Source: Pelomonas aquatica (GTDB lineage Bacteria > Pseudomonadota > Gammaproteobacteria > Burkholderiales > Burkholderiaceae_C). From it: 64,000 nt of DNA. The translations under genes and the position numbers were made by a program. The notes below the pieces were generated by a model. It was not told where the DNA came from and ran no database searches. It saw nothing but the letters and a program-made list of their open reading frames with translations. This document shows, in pieces, positions 8,853 to 17,730 of the stretch (position 1 is its first letter; each line of letters opens with the position of its first letter). Where the stretch lies: NCBI RefSeq assembly GCF_026712205.1, contig NZ_JAPPUW010000002.1, positions 1-64,000 on the forward strand, in the 5' to 3' direction.

Positions 8853-10172
8853 TCACCAACGCCTGAGCCGGCTACCGAACAGCGCGTAGAACAGGATGAG
8901 TCCGTACCAGGGCAGCATGACCCAGTAGCCGCGCTGCGGGCTGCTGACGTCGGCCAGGTGGCCATACAGCATCGGGATCAGCGCACCGCCCGCGATGCCC
9001 ATGATGAGCAGGGCCGAACCAGCGGCCGTGTACCTGCCCAGGCCCTCCAGCGCCAGCGGCCAGATGGCCGGCCAGACCAGCGCGTTGGACAGGCCGAGCA
9101 GCGCGAGGCAGAACACCGTGTCCGGCACGGCCGGCACGCCGGCCCAGCCGAGCAGGGCCTGCGACAGGCCGCTGCTCGTCGCGGAGGTCAACGCGATGCC
9201 GCTGGCGAACAGCAGGCCCGTGCCGGCCGACACCACGAGGGCCATGCGCTGCGACAGCCAGCGCGGGATCAGCGCGACGCCGAGCAGATAGCCCAGCACC
9301 ATGAAGCCCATCGTGTAGGAGGTCAGCACGCCGTAGTGGGCCACGCCGAGCTGGCGGCCGTAGAGGCCAATGGTGTCGCCGGCGATGACCTCGACGCCGA
9401 CATAACCGAACAGCGCGATGGCGCCGAGCACGACCTGAGGATGCTGGAACACGCCCCAGCGCCTGACCTCGCCGGACGGTACATCGGCCGCCTCCAGCTC
9501 GGGCTCGCGCAGCGACGAGAAATGGATCAGCGCCATGAACAGCACGAGGCCGGCCGCCATCACGGCGTAGGGGAAGACCAGGCGCTGCGACAGCTCGTTG
9601 CGCAGGGCCTCGCGGCCGGCGGCGTCGAGCGCCGCCAGCGCCGGCTCGGAGAAGCGCTCCATGCCCGACAGGATCATGGCCGTGAACACCAGCGGCACGA
9701 CGATGCCGGCGCCCTTGTTGAACAGGCCCATGATGGAGATGCGCATGGCCGCGCTCTCGCGCGGGCCGATGCAGACGATGTAGGGGTTGATGGCCGTCTG
9801 CATCAGCGTCATGCCGCTGGCCAGCGTGAAGAGGGCCAGCAGGAACACCGGGTAAGCGCCCGAGCGCGCCGCAGGGATGAAGACCAGAGCGCCGGTGGCC
9901 ATGACGCCCAACGCCACCGTCATGCCGCGCTTGTAGCCGATGCGCGCGAGGATCGCCGCCGACGGCAGGGCCATCACGGTGTAGGCGATGTAGAAGGCGA
10001 AGGTCACCCACAGCGCCTGGAAGTTGTTCAGCTCGCAGACGATCTTCAGGAAAGGAATCAGCGAGCCGTTCAGCCAGGTCACGAAGCCGAGGATGAAGAA
10101 CATCAGCCCGATGAAGATCATGGGCAGCAGCACGCCCTGGCCTGCCGTGGAATTGGGTGTCTTGGTGTGCAT
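8853..10172 (-). CDS. FucP/GluP-type sugar:proton MFS transporter
   Basis: A 439-residue inner-membrane carrier with about 12 hydrophobic helices, beginning MHTKTPNSTAGQGVLLPMIFIGLMFFILGFVTWLNG. The motif FGFVTWLNGSLIPFLK-like start and NxxxNPYI-like segment (MTLMQTAINPYIVCIGP) fit the fucose/glucose/galactose permease family. It is downstream of the TonB receptor on the same strand, separated by a structured repeat, so a substrate imported across the outer membrane would be taken into the cytoplasm by this protein. The exact sugar is not determined. It is convergent with the halogenase gene. Confidence 0.88.
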   Translation of the reverse strand: MHTKTPNSTAGQGVLLPMIFIGLMFFILGFVTWLNGSLIPFLKIVCELNNFQALWVTFAFYIAYTVMALPSAAILARIGYKRGMTVALGVMATGALVFIPAARSGAYPVFLLALFTLASGMTLMQTAINPYIVCIGPRESAAMRISIMGLFNKGAGIVVPLVFTAMILSGMERFSEPALAALDAAGREALRNELSQRLVFPYAVMAAGLVLFMALIHFSSLREPELEAADVPSGEVRRWGVFQHPQVVLGAIALFGYVGVEVIAGDTIGLYGRQLGVAHYGVLTSYTMGFMVLGYLLGVALIPRWLSQRMALVVSAGTGLLFASGIALTSATSSGLSQALLGWAGVPAVPDTVFCLALLGLSNALVWPAIWPLALEGLGRYTAAGSALLIMGIAGGALIPMLYGHLADVSSPQRGYWVMLPWYGLILFYALFGSRLRRW

Positions 10173-10203
10173 GAAAGCTGCGCAACGGATGAAACGCGGG
10201 ACG

Positions 10204-10330
10204 AGCGCCGGGCCGCCCCAAGCCGGCCCGCGGGCGATGTGCGTGCGGCTCAATGCCGCACGCATCGCCGCCCCCTCGGGGGGCCGGCTGGGCTCGCCCG
10301 CGTTCAGCGCGGCGAGACCGGACGGGGGGC
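10204..10330 (-). repeat. dispersed 3' multi-hairpin repeat, copy D
   Basis: Directly after the TAA of the TonB receptor and in the same orientation. Read on the minus strand it has, in order, a hairpin CTCGCCGCG/CGCGGGCGAG, a CCCCC/GGGGG hairpin, the long core hairpin at 10233-10269 (stem GGCGATGCGTGCGGC, loop around ATTGA), and a GGGCCGGC/GCGGCCCGG pair. The same order of structures occurs in copies A, B and C. It sits between two genes of one presumed transcript and might terminate or attenuate transcription before the MFS gene, or stabilise the receptor mRNA. Confidence 0.8.
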
Positions 10331-12940
10331 TTAGAACTTCGCGCGCACGCCAACCGTGTAGCGCGGGCCGTTCTCGTAGACCCCGACCGGCAGTCCGTCG
10401 GTCGTGTTCGTCTTGATCAGCGAGTTGGTCAGGTTGACGCCGGAGGCATACAGCGTGACCTTGGGCGTGATGTCCCACGCAGCCGTCGCGTCCCACTGGC
10501 CATAGGCGCTCGTCACGTCCTGGCCACCCTCGTCCAGGCCGCCATAGGACTTGGAGCGGTAGTTGTAGGACAGCCGCAGGCTCAGGCCGCCCTGCTCGTA
10601 GTAGCCGCTCGCATTGAACTGGTGGCGCGAGTTGCCGACGACGTTGAGCCGCGGTGCGCCGGCCACGCTGCCGGCCTTGGCGTCCGTGAGGGTGTAGTTC
10701 ACGAGGCTGCCGAAGCCGCTGTTGCCGAAGGCCTGCTGCCACTGCAGCTCCAGGCCGTTGATCTTGGCGCCGTTGTCGGCGTTGTGCGGCCGCGTGACCG
10801 AGCGCGTCACGCCGCCGACGTTCTCGCTCGCGGTGGAGGTGTAGATGAAGGTGTCGAGCCGCTTCGTGAACAGCGTGGCCGACAGCAGCGAGGCATCGGC
10901 GAAATACCACTCGACGCCGATCTCCGCCTGGTTGGCGTGGTAGGGCTTGAGCAGCGGGTTGCCGGCCGTGGCGGCATTGGTCGTGCCGCTGACCTCGGTG
11001 GCCGCACTCAGGTCGCTGTAGGTGTTGCGCGCCATCGCCCGGCCGACCGCCGCGCGGACCAGCACTTCCTTGCTGAGGTCGTAGACCGCGTTCACGCTGG
11101 GCAGCGCGTCGGTGTAGGAGCGCGACTGGCTGCCCAGCGCGTAGTTGCCGGTGCCGCTCAGATCCTGGTTGGCCTCCGAGATCTGCTGCGTGCGCACCAG
11201 GCGCAGGCCGAAGTCGCCGTGCCACTTGCCGACGGCGAAGTCGGCCTTGCCGTAAAGCGCCGTGATCTTCTCGTTGATCTTGTAGAACTCGCCCTTGGCC
11301 TCGGCGTAGACCATGCCCTTGTCGTACATCGGGAAGCCCTTGCTGGCGGCCAGGCCGTCGTCCACCCAGGCGTATTGCGTCAGCGAGCCGGCCGTGGCCG
11401 CGGCCTGGCTCAGCCGCGGCGAGGGGCCGGTGGAGAGGTCGGCCAGCGTGAAGGACTGCCAGCCCGGGTTGCCCGGCCCGTCGGTGCCGATGGTGCGGTG
11501 GTTCTGCACGGTGGTGTCGCGCAGCTTCAGGCCGAACTTGAACGCGGTGATGGGCGAGTTGGAGATGTCGATGGTCACGTCGCCCTGCGCGTAGTTCTCC
11601 TTGGTCTCCATCTTGCGGATCCAGTCGCGCGAGCTCTGCAGCGTCAGCGCCTTCGGGTCCAGCGGGTTGATGTCGAGGTAGGAGACCTCATAGGTGTCTG
11701 GCGCGATGTTGAAGGTCGTGCGCGTCGTGCCGGTGAACCAGAAATTGCGGTCGTGCTTGCTGCCGCCCGAGCCCGAGGTCGTGCCGACCTGGCCGTGCAG
11801 GCGCCAGTTGTCGCCCTCGTAGCTGCCGTCCAGGTCCAGCACGCGGCTCTTGATGTAGGACTGGCGGAAGATGGGCTCGAAGCTGACGCCATTGGTCGGC
11901 CCGACGGTGCCGCCGACCAGGGCCTGGGTGCCGTTGGACGTCGTGATGAAGCGTGGGCTGGTCACATGGATGACGCCGTTGGCGTCCGCCAGGCCACCCG
12001 CCTGCCAGAGGTAGTTCTGGTTGCTGTTGTTCATGCTCATGTCGGAGTTCATCGCATTGAGCACGAGGTCGGTGCGCGCATTCGGGCGCAGTTGCAGCGC
12101 CAGATTGGTCGTCGTGCGCTCGCGGTCCTGGCGGAAGATCGCCGAGCCGCCGCCCCAGGACGCGTAGGCGTTGGGCGTCGAGACATTGTTCTGGTCGACG
12201 ATGGTGTACTTGGTCGCGTCGGTGAAGTCCTCCAGGCCGTCGCGGCGCATCGTGCGCTGCTGGCGGCTCACGGCCAGCAGCACGCCGAAGGTCTTGTCCT
12301 CGTTCTTCCAGTTGACGAGGCCCGCCACCTGCGGGTCGGTCTTTTTGGGCAGCTTGCTGTAGGTCTCCTCCAGCGAGCCCTGCAGCGTCAGCGGCGCCTT
12401 GAAGTCCATGGGCCGGCGCGTCTTCACGATGACCAGGCCGCCGATGCTGCCTTCGTCCAGGTCGGCCGACTGGCTCTTGTGCACGTCCAGGCTGCCGACG
12501 ATCTCGGAGGGCAGGATGTCGTAGTTGAAGCCGCGGCTCTGCGAGTCGTTCTTCCACCAGTAGGCTGACGCGACGGCCTGGCCGTTCAGCTGCGTCATGT
12601 TGAGGTTCTTGTCCGTGCCGCGGACGAAGATGTCGCGGCCCTCGCCCCAGCTGCGGTCCACCGAGATGCCGGGCACGCGCTGCAGCGAGTCGGCCACGTT
12701 CTTGTCGGGGAACTTGCCCACGTCCTCGGCGCTGATCGAGTCGACGATGTTCTGCGCCTCGCGCTTCTCGGACAGGTTCTTCTTCAGCGTGGCGCGCACG
12801 CCGGTGATCTCCACCGTGTCGAGCTGCTGCTTCTCCGGTGCCGCCGCTTGCTGGGCCCAGGCCGGCGCCACCGCCAGGCCTCCCAGCGTCAGACCGATGA
12901 GATGGGGCAAGAGTTTTTGCTTGAATTGAGGCTTGGCCAC
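10331..12940 (-). CDS. TonB-dependent outer-membrane receptor
   Basis: An 869-residue receptor of the TonB-Xanth-Caul type. It starts at a GTG (12940) with a Shine-Dalgarno AGGAG eight bases upstream, giving the signal peptide AKPQFKQKLLPHLIGLTLGGLAVAPAWA. The N-terminus of the mature protein carries a TonB-box-like LDTVEITGVRATLKK and a plug domain (FPDKNVADSLQRVPGISVDR, then GRDIFVRGTDKNLNMTQLNGQ). A long beta-barrel ends in VYENGPRYTVGVRAKF with a terminal Phe. This receptor type imports oligosaccharides or other large ligands. With the MFS permease and the opposite sensing/halogenase genes it forms one carbohydrate locus. Confidence 0.92.
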   Translation of the reverse strand: MAKPQFKQKLLPHLIGLTLGGLAVAPAWAQQAAAPEKQQLDTVEITGVRATLKKNLSEKREAQNIVDSISAEDVGKFPDKNVADSLQRVPGISVDRSWGEGRDIFVRGTDKNLNMTQLNGQAVASAYWWKNDSQSRGFNYDILPSEIVGSLDVHKSQSADLDEGSIGGLVIVKTRRPMDFKAPLTLQGSLEETYSKLPKKTDPQVAGLVNWKNEDKTFGVLLAVSRQQRTMRRDGLEDFTDATKYTIVDQNNVSTPNAYASWGGGSAIFRQDRERTTTNLALQLRPNARTDLVLNAMNSDMSMNNSNQNYLWQAGGLADANGVIHVTSPRFITTSNGTQALVGGTVGPTNGVSFEPIFRQSYIKSRVLDLDGSYEGDNWRLHGQVGTTSGSGGSKHDRNFWFTGTTRTTFNIAPDTYEVSYLDINPLDPKALTLQSSRDWIRKMETKENYAQGDVTIDISNSPITAFKFGLKLRDTTVQNHRTIGTDGPGNPGWQSFTLADLSTGPSPRLSQAAATAGSLTQYAWVDDGLAASKGFPMYDKGMVYAEAKGEFYKINEKITALYGKADFAVGKWHGDFGLRLVRTQQISEANQDLSGTGNYALGSQSRSYTDALPSVNAVYDLSKEVLVRAAVGRAMARNTYSDLSAATEVSGTTNAATAGNPLLKPYHANQAEIGVEWYFADASLLSATLFTKRLDTFIYTSTASENVGGVTRSVTRPHNADNGAKINGLELQWQQAFGNSGFGSLVNYTLTDAKAGSVAGAPRLNVVGNSRHQFNASGYYEQGGLSLRLSYNYRSKSYGGLDEGGQDVTSAYGQWDATAAWDITPKVTLYASGVNLTNSLIKTNTTDGLPVGVYENGPRYTVGVRAKF

Positions 12941-13162
12941 GTGGTGCTCCTGGGCAACGAGTTCTGTCGGACAACAAGGTACCCGCGCCGGTGCTTGGGC
13001 CACCGGCATGGGCACGACTCAGGAAGACCAGGGCCGGCTTGTCTCTCGTGCGCGGCGCCTGGTCAGTGCCGGCAATCTAGCGGCGCAGGCGCGCCCCGGA
13101 GCACCGCGTTGCGCTTTGTTGGACTTCATTGCGCCGACGTTACGAAGGCGCAAGACAGCCGA

Positions 13163-13428
13163 GGGTCTGCTCGCACCCCGGCAACGGGTCGCGTTGCTAC
13201 CAGAAAGGCCGCGAGCAAGGCGCAAACCGCAGCCGGGCAGGTTGCCCGACGAGGATTTGCAACGCCGCGCGCGGCCTTTCTGGTAGCAACCCTTCGGGAA
13301 GGCTCGCCATCAGGGGCCACTCGGCGTTGCATCGCTGGCCCGCACATGAGTGCGGGCGGCGCGCTGCGCCTTGATTGGCCCCTGATGGCGAGCCTTCGCG
13401 ACCCATTGCCGGGGTGCGAGCAGACCCT
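13163..13428. repeat. nested palindromic element 1 (outer stem with two hairpin arms)
   Basis: A 266-bp structure filling the space after fahA. Outer inverted repeat: 13163-13194 with about 13397-13428, 31 of 32 bases matching. Inside are two arms. Arm A has a perfect 21-bp stem (13194-13214 with 13271-13291) and is capped by CGGGCA-GGT-TGCCCG. Arm B has a perfect 22-bp stem (13299-13320 with about 13377-13398) and is capped by CCCGCAC-ATGA-GTGCGGG. The interiors of A, and of B read on the other strand, both begin CAAGGCGCA and end GCAACGCCG. The right outer arm ends on the fahA stop codon. Coordinates in the right half may be off by one. As DNA it could form a cruciform; as RNA, a three-way junction. 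Confidence 0.9.
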
Positions 13429-14659
13429 AGGCGGGCAGGATCAGGCCGTCGCAGGGGCCGAATCCGATGCGGCGGAATCCGGGTTTCTCCGCAAACGCGC
13501 GCAGGCCGAGCTGGTCGCCGTCGAGCATGAAGGTTCGCTGCTCGCCATCCGGCAGCGTGATGGGCTGCTTGCCGCCCAGCGTCAGCTCCAGCAGCGAGCC
13601 GGCCTCGTCGGGCAGCGGGCCGCTGAGGGTGCCGGTGCCCAGCAGATCGCCCGGCTGCAGATTGCAGCCGTTGCTGGCATGGTGGGTCAGCATCTGCGCG
13701 AGCGACCAGTAGGCGTGGCGCAGGTTGGAACGCGAGAGGCGTGTCGGTGCCGCCATCGACGGCGTCTTGAACCAGACCTCCAGCTCGATGTCGTAGGCCG
13801 CACCGGCGCGGTGGGCGGGCGAGTCCAGATAGGGCAGAGGCTGCGGGTCCTCGGCGGGCCGCGTGAACGGGATGCGGAAGGGCTCCAGCGCATCCATCGT
13901 GACGATCCACGGCGACACGGTCGTGCCGAAGTTCTTCGCCAGGAAGGGCCCCAGCGGCTGGTACTCCCAGGGCTGGATGTCGCGGGCCGACCAGTCGTTC
14001 AGCAGCGTCAGGCCGAAGGCATGCGCGTCCGCCTCGTCGATGCCGAAGGGCTCGCCCAGCGCATTGCCCGGCCCGACGTACAGGCCCAGCTCCAGCTCGC
14101 AGTCGATGCGGGCGCTGGGTTTGAACACCGGCGCCTCGGCCTCCGGCGACTTGACCTGTCCCTTGGGGCGGCGCAACGGCGTGCCGCTGACGACGATGGA
14201 GGAACTGCGGCCGTGGTAGCCGATGGGCACCCACTGGTAGTTGGGCAATAACGGGTTGTCCGGGCGGAACAGCTTGCCGACCGCGCGTGCGTGGTGGATG
14301 CCGGTGTAGAAGTCGGTGTAGTCGCCGATGCGGCAGGGCACGCGGTATTCGGCCTGGGCCTGGGGCAGCAGCTCGACCTCGGGTGCGCCGGCCTTCAAGG
14401 TGTCGAACAGGCGGTGCCGCAGCGCGCGGCGCTCGCTGGCCGGGCGGGCCATCAGCGCGTTCAGGTCGGCGATGCCCCAGGTGGAGAGGTCCAGGATCTG
14501 GTCGCCGATGCCGACGCCCACGCGCCAGGGCTCCAGCGTGCCTTTGCTCCGGAAGGAGCAGAACGGCAGGTTCTGCAGCGGGAAGTCGGTGGCGGGGTCG
14601 TTGGCCGAGGCGACCCAGGAGAGGGCCGCGGCGTCGTGGGTGTGATCGATGTGGCTCAT
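13427..14659 (-). CDS. fahA: fumarylacetoacetase
   Basis: A 410-residue enzyme hydrolysing fumarylacetoacetate to fumarate and acetoacetate, the last step of tyrosine/homogentisate breakdown. Family motifs: YTDFYTGIHHARAVGKLFRP, SSSIVVSGTPLRRPKGQ, and LNDWSARDIQPWEYQPLGPF, with acidic metal ligands in the region CELELGLYVG. The ATG at 14659 overlaps the hmgA stop by ATGA, so the two are coupled. Length matches the family. No maleylacetoacetate isomerase gene is adjacent. That step must be encoded elsewhere or be spontaneous or glutathione-dependent. Confidence 0.95.
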   Translation of the reverse strand: MSHIDHTHDAAALSWVASANDPATDFPLQNLPFCSFRSKGTLEPWRVGVGIGDQILDLSTWGIADLNALMARPASERRALRHRLFDTLKAGAPEVELLPQAQAEYRVPCRIGDYTDFYTGIHHARAVGKLFRPDNPLLPNYQWVPIGYHGRSSSIVVSGTPLRRPKGQVKSPEAEAPVFKPSARIDCELELGLYVGPGNALGEPFGIDEADAHAFGLTLLNDWSARDIQPWEYQPLGPFLAKNFGTTVSPWIVTMDALEPFRIPFTRPAEDPQPLPYLDSPAHRAGAAYDIELEVWFKTPSMAAPTRLSRSNLRHAYWSLAQMLTHHASNGCNLQPGDLLGTGTLSGPLPDEAGSLLELTLGGKQPITLPDGEQRTFMLDGDQLGLRAFAEKPGFRRIGFGPCDGLILPA

Positions 14660-15948
14660 GCTTTGAATTCGTCCTTCAGGCCCTGCCAGCAGTCGGCATA
14701 GGTCTTCTCGAGCGGTGCGTCCCGCAGCGCCCAGGCGGTGGGCTTCAGCGGCCAGCGGGTCTCGAACATGAAGGCCAGCGTCGCGTCCAGCTTGTGGGGC
14801 TTCAGGTCGGCGTTGCTGGCCTTGTCGAAGGCCTCGGTGTCGGGGCCGTGCGGCACATAGCTGTTGTGCAGGCTGGCGCCGCCGGGCTTGAAGCCCTCGG
14901 GCTTGGCGTCGTACTGGCCCAGCACCAGGCCCATGAATTCGCTCATCACGTTGCGGTGGTACCAGGGCGGGCGGAAGCTGTCCTCGGCCACCATCCAGCG
15001 CGGCGGGAAGATGACGAAGTCGACATTGGCCCAGCCCGGCGTGTCGCTGGGGCTGGTCAGCACCGTGAAGATGCTGGGGTCCGGGTGGTCGAAGCTGACG
15101 GTGTTGATCGTCATGAAGCGCGCGGTGTCGTAGCGGCAGGGCACGAGGTTGCCATGCCAGGCGACGACGTTGAAGGGGCTGTGGCCCTGGGTCGCGCGCC
15201 AGAGCTGGCCGCCGTGGCGCTTGACGATCTCGTAGCTGCCGGCTTCCTGTTCGTACCAGGCCGTGGGCGTCTCGAAATCGCGTGCGTTGGCGAGGCCGTT
15301 GGAGCCGATGGGGCCCAGCTCCGGCAGGCGGAAGGCCGCGCCGTGGTTCTCGCAGACATAGCCGCGCGCGGGCCCGTCCAGCGGGTCCACCTTGAAGGCC
15401 ATGCCGCGTGGCAGCAGCGCGATGAAGCCCGGCGCCACCTCCAGCCGGCCCAGTTCGGTCGTCACCAGCAGCCGGCCCTGCTGAGGCACGAGCAGCATCT
15501 CGGCGTCGGCGTTCACGAGCGCGCGGCGGCCCATGGCTCGGGTCGCGACATAGGCGAGCGCGGCCATGCCGCCGGTGCCGGCCTCGCCGTTGACCGCATA
15601 GCTGCGCAGGCCGTCGATGAAGTCGCCCTCGCCCTGCAGCGGCGTCGGGCCCCAGCGCAGCGGGTCGGGCGGCGCGGCCTCGCCGGCAGCCGCGCCGCTC
15701 TTCCACAGCGCATGGGCCAGCGGCGTGTAGCCGCCGACGACGACCGAGGGCTGGCGGCGGTAGAGCCAGGTGCGCTGGTTCTGCGCGCGCGGCGCCGTGA
15801 ACGCGCTGCCCGACAGCAGCTCGGCATAGAGGCCGTGGGGCGCGCGCTGCGGGCTGTTGCGGCCGATGGGCAGCGCGCCGGGCACGGCCTCGCTGCTGTG
15901 CTGGTTGCCGAAGCCGGTGATGTATTGCAGGGAGGTCAGTTCAGTCAT
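14656..15948 (-). CDS. hmgA: homogentisate 1,2-dioxygenase
   Basis: A 430-residue cytoplasmic non-haem iron dioxygenase that opens homogentisate to maleylacetoacetate. Characteristic stretches are the start LTSLQYITGFGNQHSSEA, GLYAELLSGSAFTAPR, and the iron-site region PPWYHRNVMSEFMGLVLGQYDAK followed by SYVPHGPDTEAF. Complete length for the family. Its start overlaps the DUF2783 gene by 8 bp and its stop overlaps fahA by ATGA. Control by the divergent IclR regulator is likely from gene order. Confidence 0.96.
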   Translation of the reverse strand: MTELTSLQYITGFGNQHSSEAVPGALPIGRNSPQRAPHGLYAELLSGSAFTAPRAQNQRTWLYRRQPSVVVGGYTPLAHALWKSGAAAGEAAPPDPLRWGPTPLQGEGDFIDGLRSYAVNGEAGTGGMAALAYVATRAMGRRALVNADAEMLLVPQQGRLLVTTELGRLEVAPGFIALLPRGMAFKVDPLDGPARGYVCENHGAAFRLPELGPIGSNGLANARDFETPTAWYEQEAGSYEIVKRHGGQLWRATQGHSPFNVVAWHGNLVPCRYDTARFMTINTVSFDHPDPSIFTVLTSPSDTPGWANVDFVIFPPRWMVAEDSFRPPWYHRNVMSEFMGLVLGQYDAKPEGFKPGGASLHNSYVPHGPDTEAFDKASNADLKPHKLDATLAFMFETRWPLKPTAWALRDAPLEKTYADCWQGLKDEFKA

Positions 15949-16141
15949 GATGTTCGCGGGCCAGCGCGAAGGCTTGCCTGAGCACTTCGCGGTCGCCGAT
16001 GTGGTTGCACAGGATCAGGGTCAGCCTCGCGAGCCAGTCGGCGGCCTGCGCGTCGCCCAGGTCGGCCTGGGCGGCGATCAGTTCGGCATAGAAGGCATCG
16101 GCCTCGTCGCCGAAATTCGGGGTCAGGTTCAATTTGCTCAT
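15941..16141 (-). CDS. DUF2783 small protein of the homogentisate operon
   Basis: A 66-residue acidic soluble protein, MSKLNLTPNFGDEADAFYAELI onward, with several helix-forming segments and no membrane part. Matches the small DUF2783 family commonly found next to homogentisate genes; function unknown. It overlaps the monooxygenase stop (ATGA at 16138-16141) and the hmgA start (8 bp), so it is translated as part of the operon. It might assist the dioxygenase or monooxygenase, but nothing in the sequence proves this. Confidence 0.8.
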   Translation of the reverse strand: MSKLNLTPNFGDEADAFYAELIAAQADLGDAQAADWLARLTLILCNHIGDREVLRQAFALAREHHD

Positions 16142-17727
16142 TCGGACCTCCCATGGGCGCGCGCCAGGGCCGCGCGGACGGCCGCGGCGTCGAAGGCATG
16201 CCAGCGCGCCGCGACGATGGCGTCGGGCCGCACCAGGTAGAGGCTGCCCGGCCGCGCGCCGTAGCGCGTCGCGGCCAGGCCCTCGCCGGGCAGGGTGATG
16301 AGCTTCACGCCCTCCACCGCCACCGGCCAGCCGAAGGCCAGCAGCGCGAAGCCGCCGGCCAGCGCCTCGCTCAGCCAGCCCCCCGCTTCCAGCGGCGCAT
16401 CGGGCGCCGGGCAGCCGGGCCCGGGGCCGCCGGCCCAGGCCTGGTCGTCGAGCGTGCTCAGCGGCGAGTCCACATGCTCGGTCGGCATGGAGAGCCGGCC
16501 GCTGTTGACCAGGGGTTTGGCGAACGCCGTGTGGGCGGCCAGGTCCAGCGCGGCCTTGCGCAGGCGCCGGCTCAGCGCGCTCTTGGGGCTGATGAAATCG
16601 GTCGCCCGCGTCGAGTGGCCGATGTTGTCGTCGGCCGCCTCGATGCGCTCGAACTCGTAGCTGTCCAGCAAGCCCAAACCTGCATCAGCGCCCTCGCCCT
16701 TCAGCACCGCGGCGAGCTTCCAGCCGAGGTTGTCGACGTCCTGCACACCGCTGTTGGCGCCGCGCGCACCGAAGGGCGAGACCTGGTGGGCCGCGTCGCC
16801 GGCCAGCAGCACGCGGCCCACGCGGAAGCGCTCCGCGCGCCGGCAGGCGAACTGGTAGATGGACGACCAGGCCAGCTCGAAGGGCGCGCCGTCCAGCATC
16901 TCGCTCACGCGCGCCTTGATGCGCTCGGGCTGCTTCTCGGCCTCGACGTCGGCGTCGCGGCCGAGCTGGAAGTCGATGCGCCAGAGGCCGTCGGCCTGCG
17001 CATGCAGCAGCACCGATTGGCCGGGGTGGAAGGGCGGGTCGAACCAGAACCAGCGCTCGGGCCGAGCCGGGTCCAGGCCGCGCGGCCGGGCGCCGGGCGC
17101 GAGCCTCACGTCGGCGATCAGGAAGCGGTCCTCGAAGACCTGGCCGGTGAAGCTCAAGGACAGCATCGTGCGCGTCGGGCTGCGCGCGCCGTCGCAGGCG
17201 ACGACCCAGTCGGCCCGCATGTCGAACAGGCCGTCGGGCGTGCGCACATTGAGCGTGACGCCAGCCTCGTCCTGCTCCAGCCCGATCAGCTCATGCCGGC
17301 CGCGCAGCTCGATGCGCGGCTCCAGCTGCGCGGCACGCACGAGGCGGGCCTCGACCTGGTCCTGCTGCAGGTTGACCATGGCCGGCATCTTGTGGCCGGC
17401 CTCGGGCAGCAGGTCGAAGCCGTAGGCCTCGCGCTCGCCGTGGAAGACGCGGCCGCGCTGCCAGCGCACGCCCTCGCGCGCGACGGGCTCGCCGACGCCG
17501 AGGCGGTCGAACACCTCCAGCGTCTTCTTGGCCCAGCAGACCGCGCGCGAGCCGCTGCCGATGTGGTCGCTGTCGTCGATGACGACCACCGGCACATCGC
17601 GCCGGGCCAGGTCGAGCGCCAGCGTCAGCCCGACCGGGCCGGCACCGACGATGACGACGGGCCGGCGCTGCGGCTGGCCGGAGCGCTGCTCCAGGCTCTG
17701 GTGGTAGGGGTAGGACGGGAGCTGCAT
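16138..17727 (-). CDS. FAD-dependent aromatic monooxygenase (MhpA-like)
   Basis: A 529-residue flavoprotein hydroxylase. The FAD/NADH-binding motif VVIVGAGPVGLTLALDLARR is near residues 24-43. A DG-type motif (WVVACDGARSPTR) and the second FAD motif LLAGDAAHQVSPFGARGANSGVQDVDNLGWKL place it in the PheA/MhpA group. A C-terminal thioredoxin-like extension is typical. Its place in the homogentisate operon suggests that it feeds the pathway by hydroxylating a phenylacetate derivative to homogentisate (as 3-hydroxyphenylacetate 6-hydroxylases do), but the substrate is inferred. Shine-Dalgarno GGAGG overlaps the end of the MBL gene. Confidence 0.85.
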   Translation of the reverse strand: MQLPSYPYHQSLEQRSGQPQRRPVVIVGAGPVGLTLALDLARRDVPVVVIDDSDHIGSGSRAVCWAKKTLEVFDRLGVGEPVAREGVRWQRGRVFHGEREAYGFDLLPEAGHKMPAMVNLQQDQVEARLVRAAQLEPRIELRGRHELIGLEQDEAGVTLNVRTPDGLFDMRADWVVACDGARSPTRTMLSLSFTGQVFEDRFLIADVRLAPGARPRGLDPARPERWFWFDPPFHPGQSVLLHAQADGLWRIDFQLGRDADVEAEKQPERIKARVSEMLDGAPFELAWSSIYQFACRRAERFRVGRVLLAGDAAHQVSPFGARGANSGVQDVDNLGWKLAAVLKGEGADAGLGLLDSYEFERIEAADDNIGHSTRATDFISPKSALSRRLRKAALDLAAHTAFAKPLVNSGRLSMPTEHVDSPLSTLDDQAWAGGPGPGCPAPDAPLEAGGWLSEALAGGFALLAFGWPVAVEGVKLITLPGEGLAATRYGARPGSLYLVRPDAIVAARWHAFDAAAVRAALARAHGRSE

Positions 17728-17730
17728 GGC

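Noticed and set aside
12941-13162. Possible riboswitch or further palindrome upstream of the TonB receptor
   Set aside because: Only a small TTGCGCC/GGCGCAA hairpin (13129-13154) and GC-rich sequence loosely resembling the palindrome core were found; no known riboswitch features.
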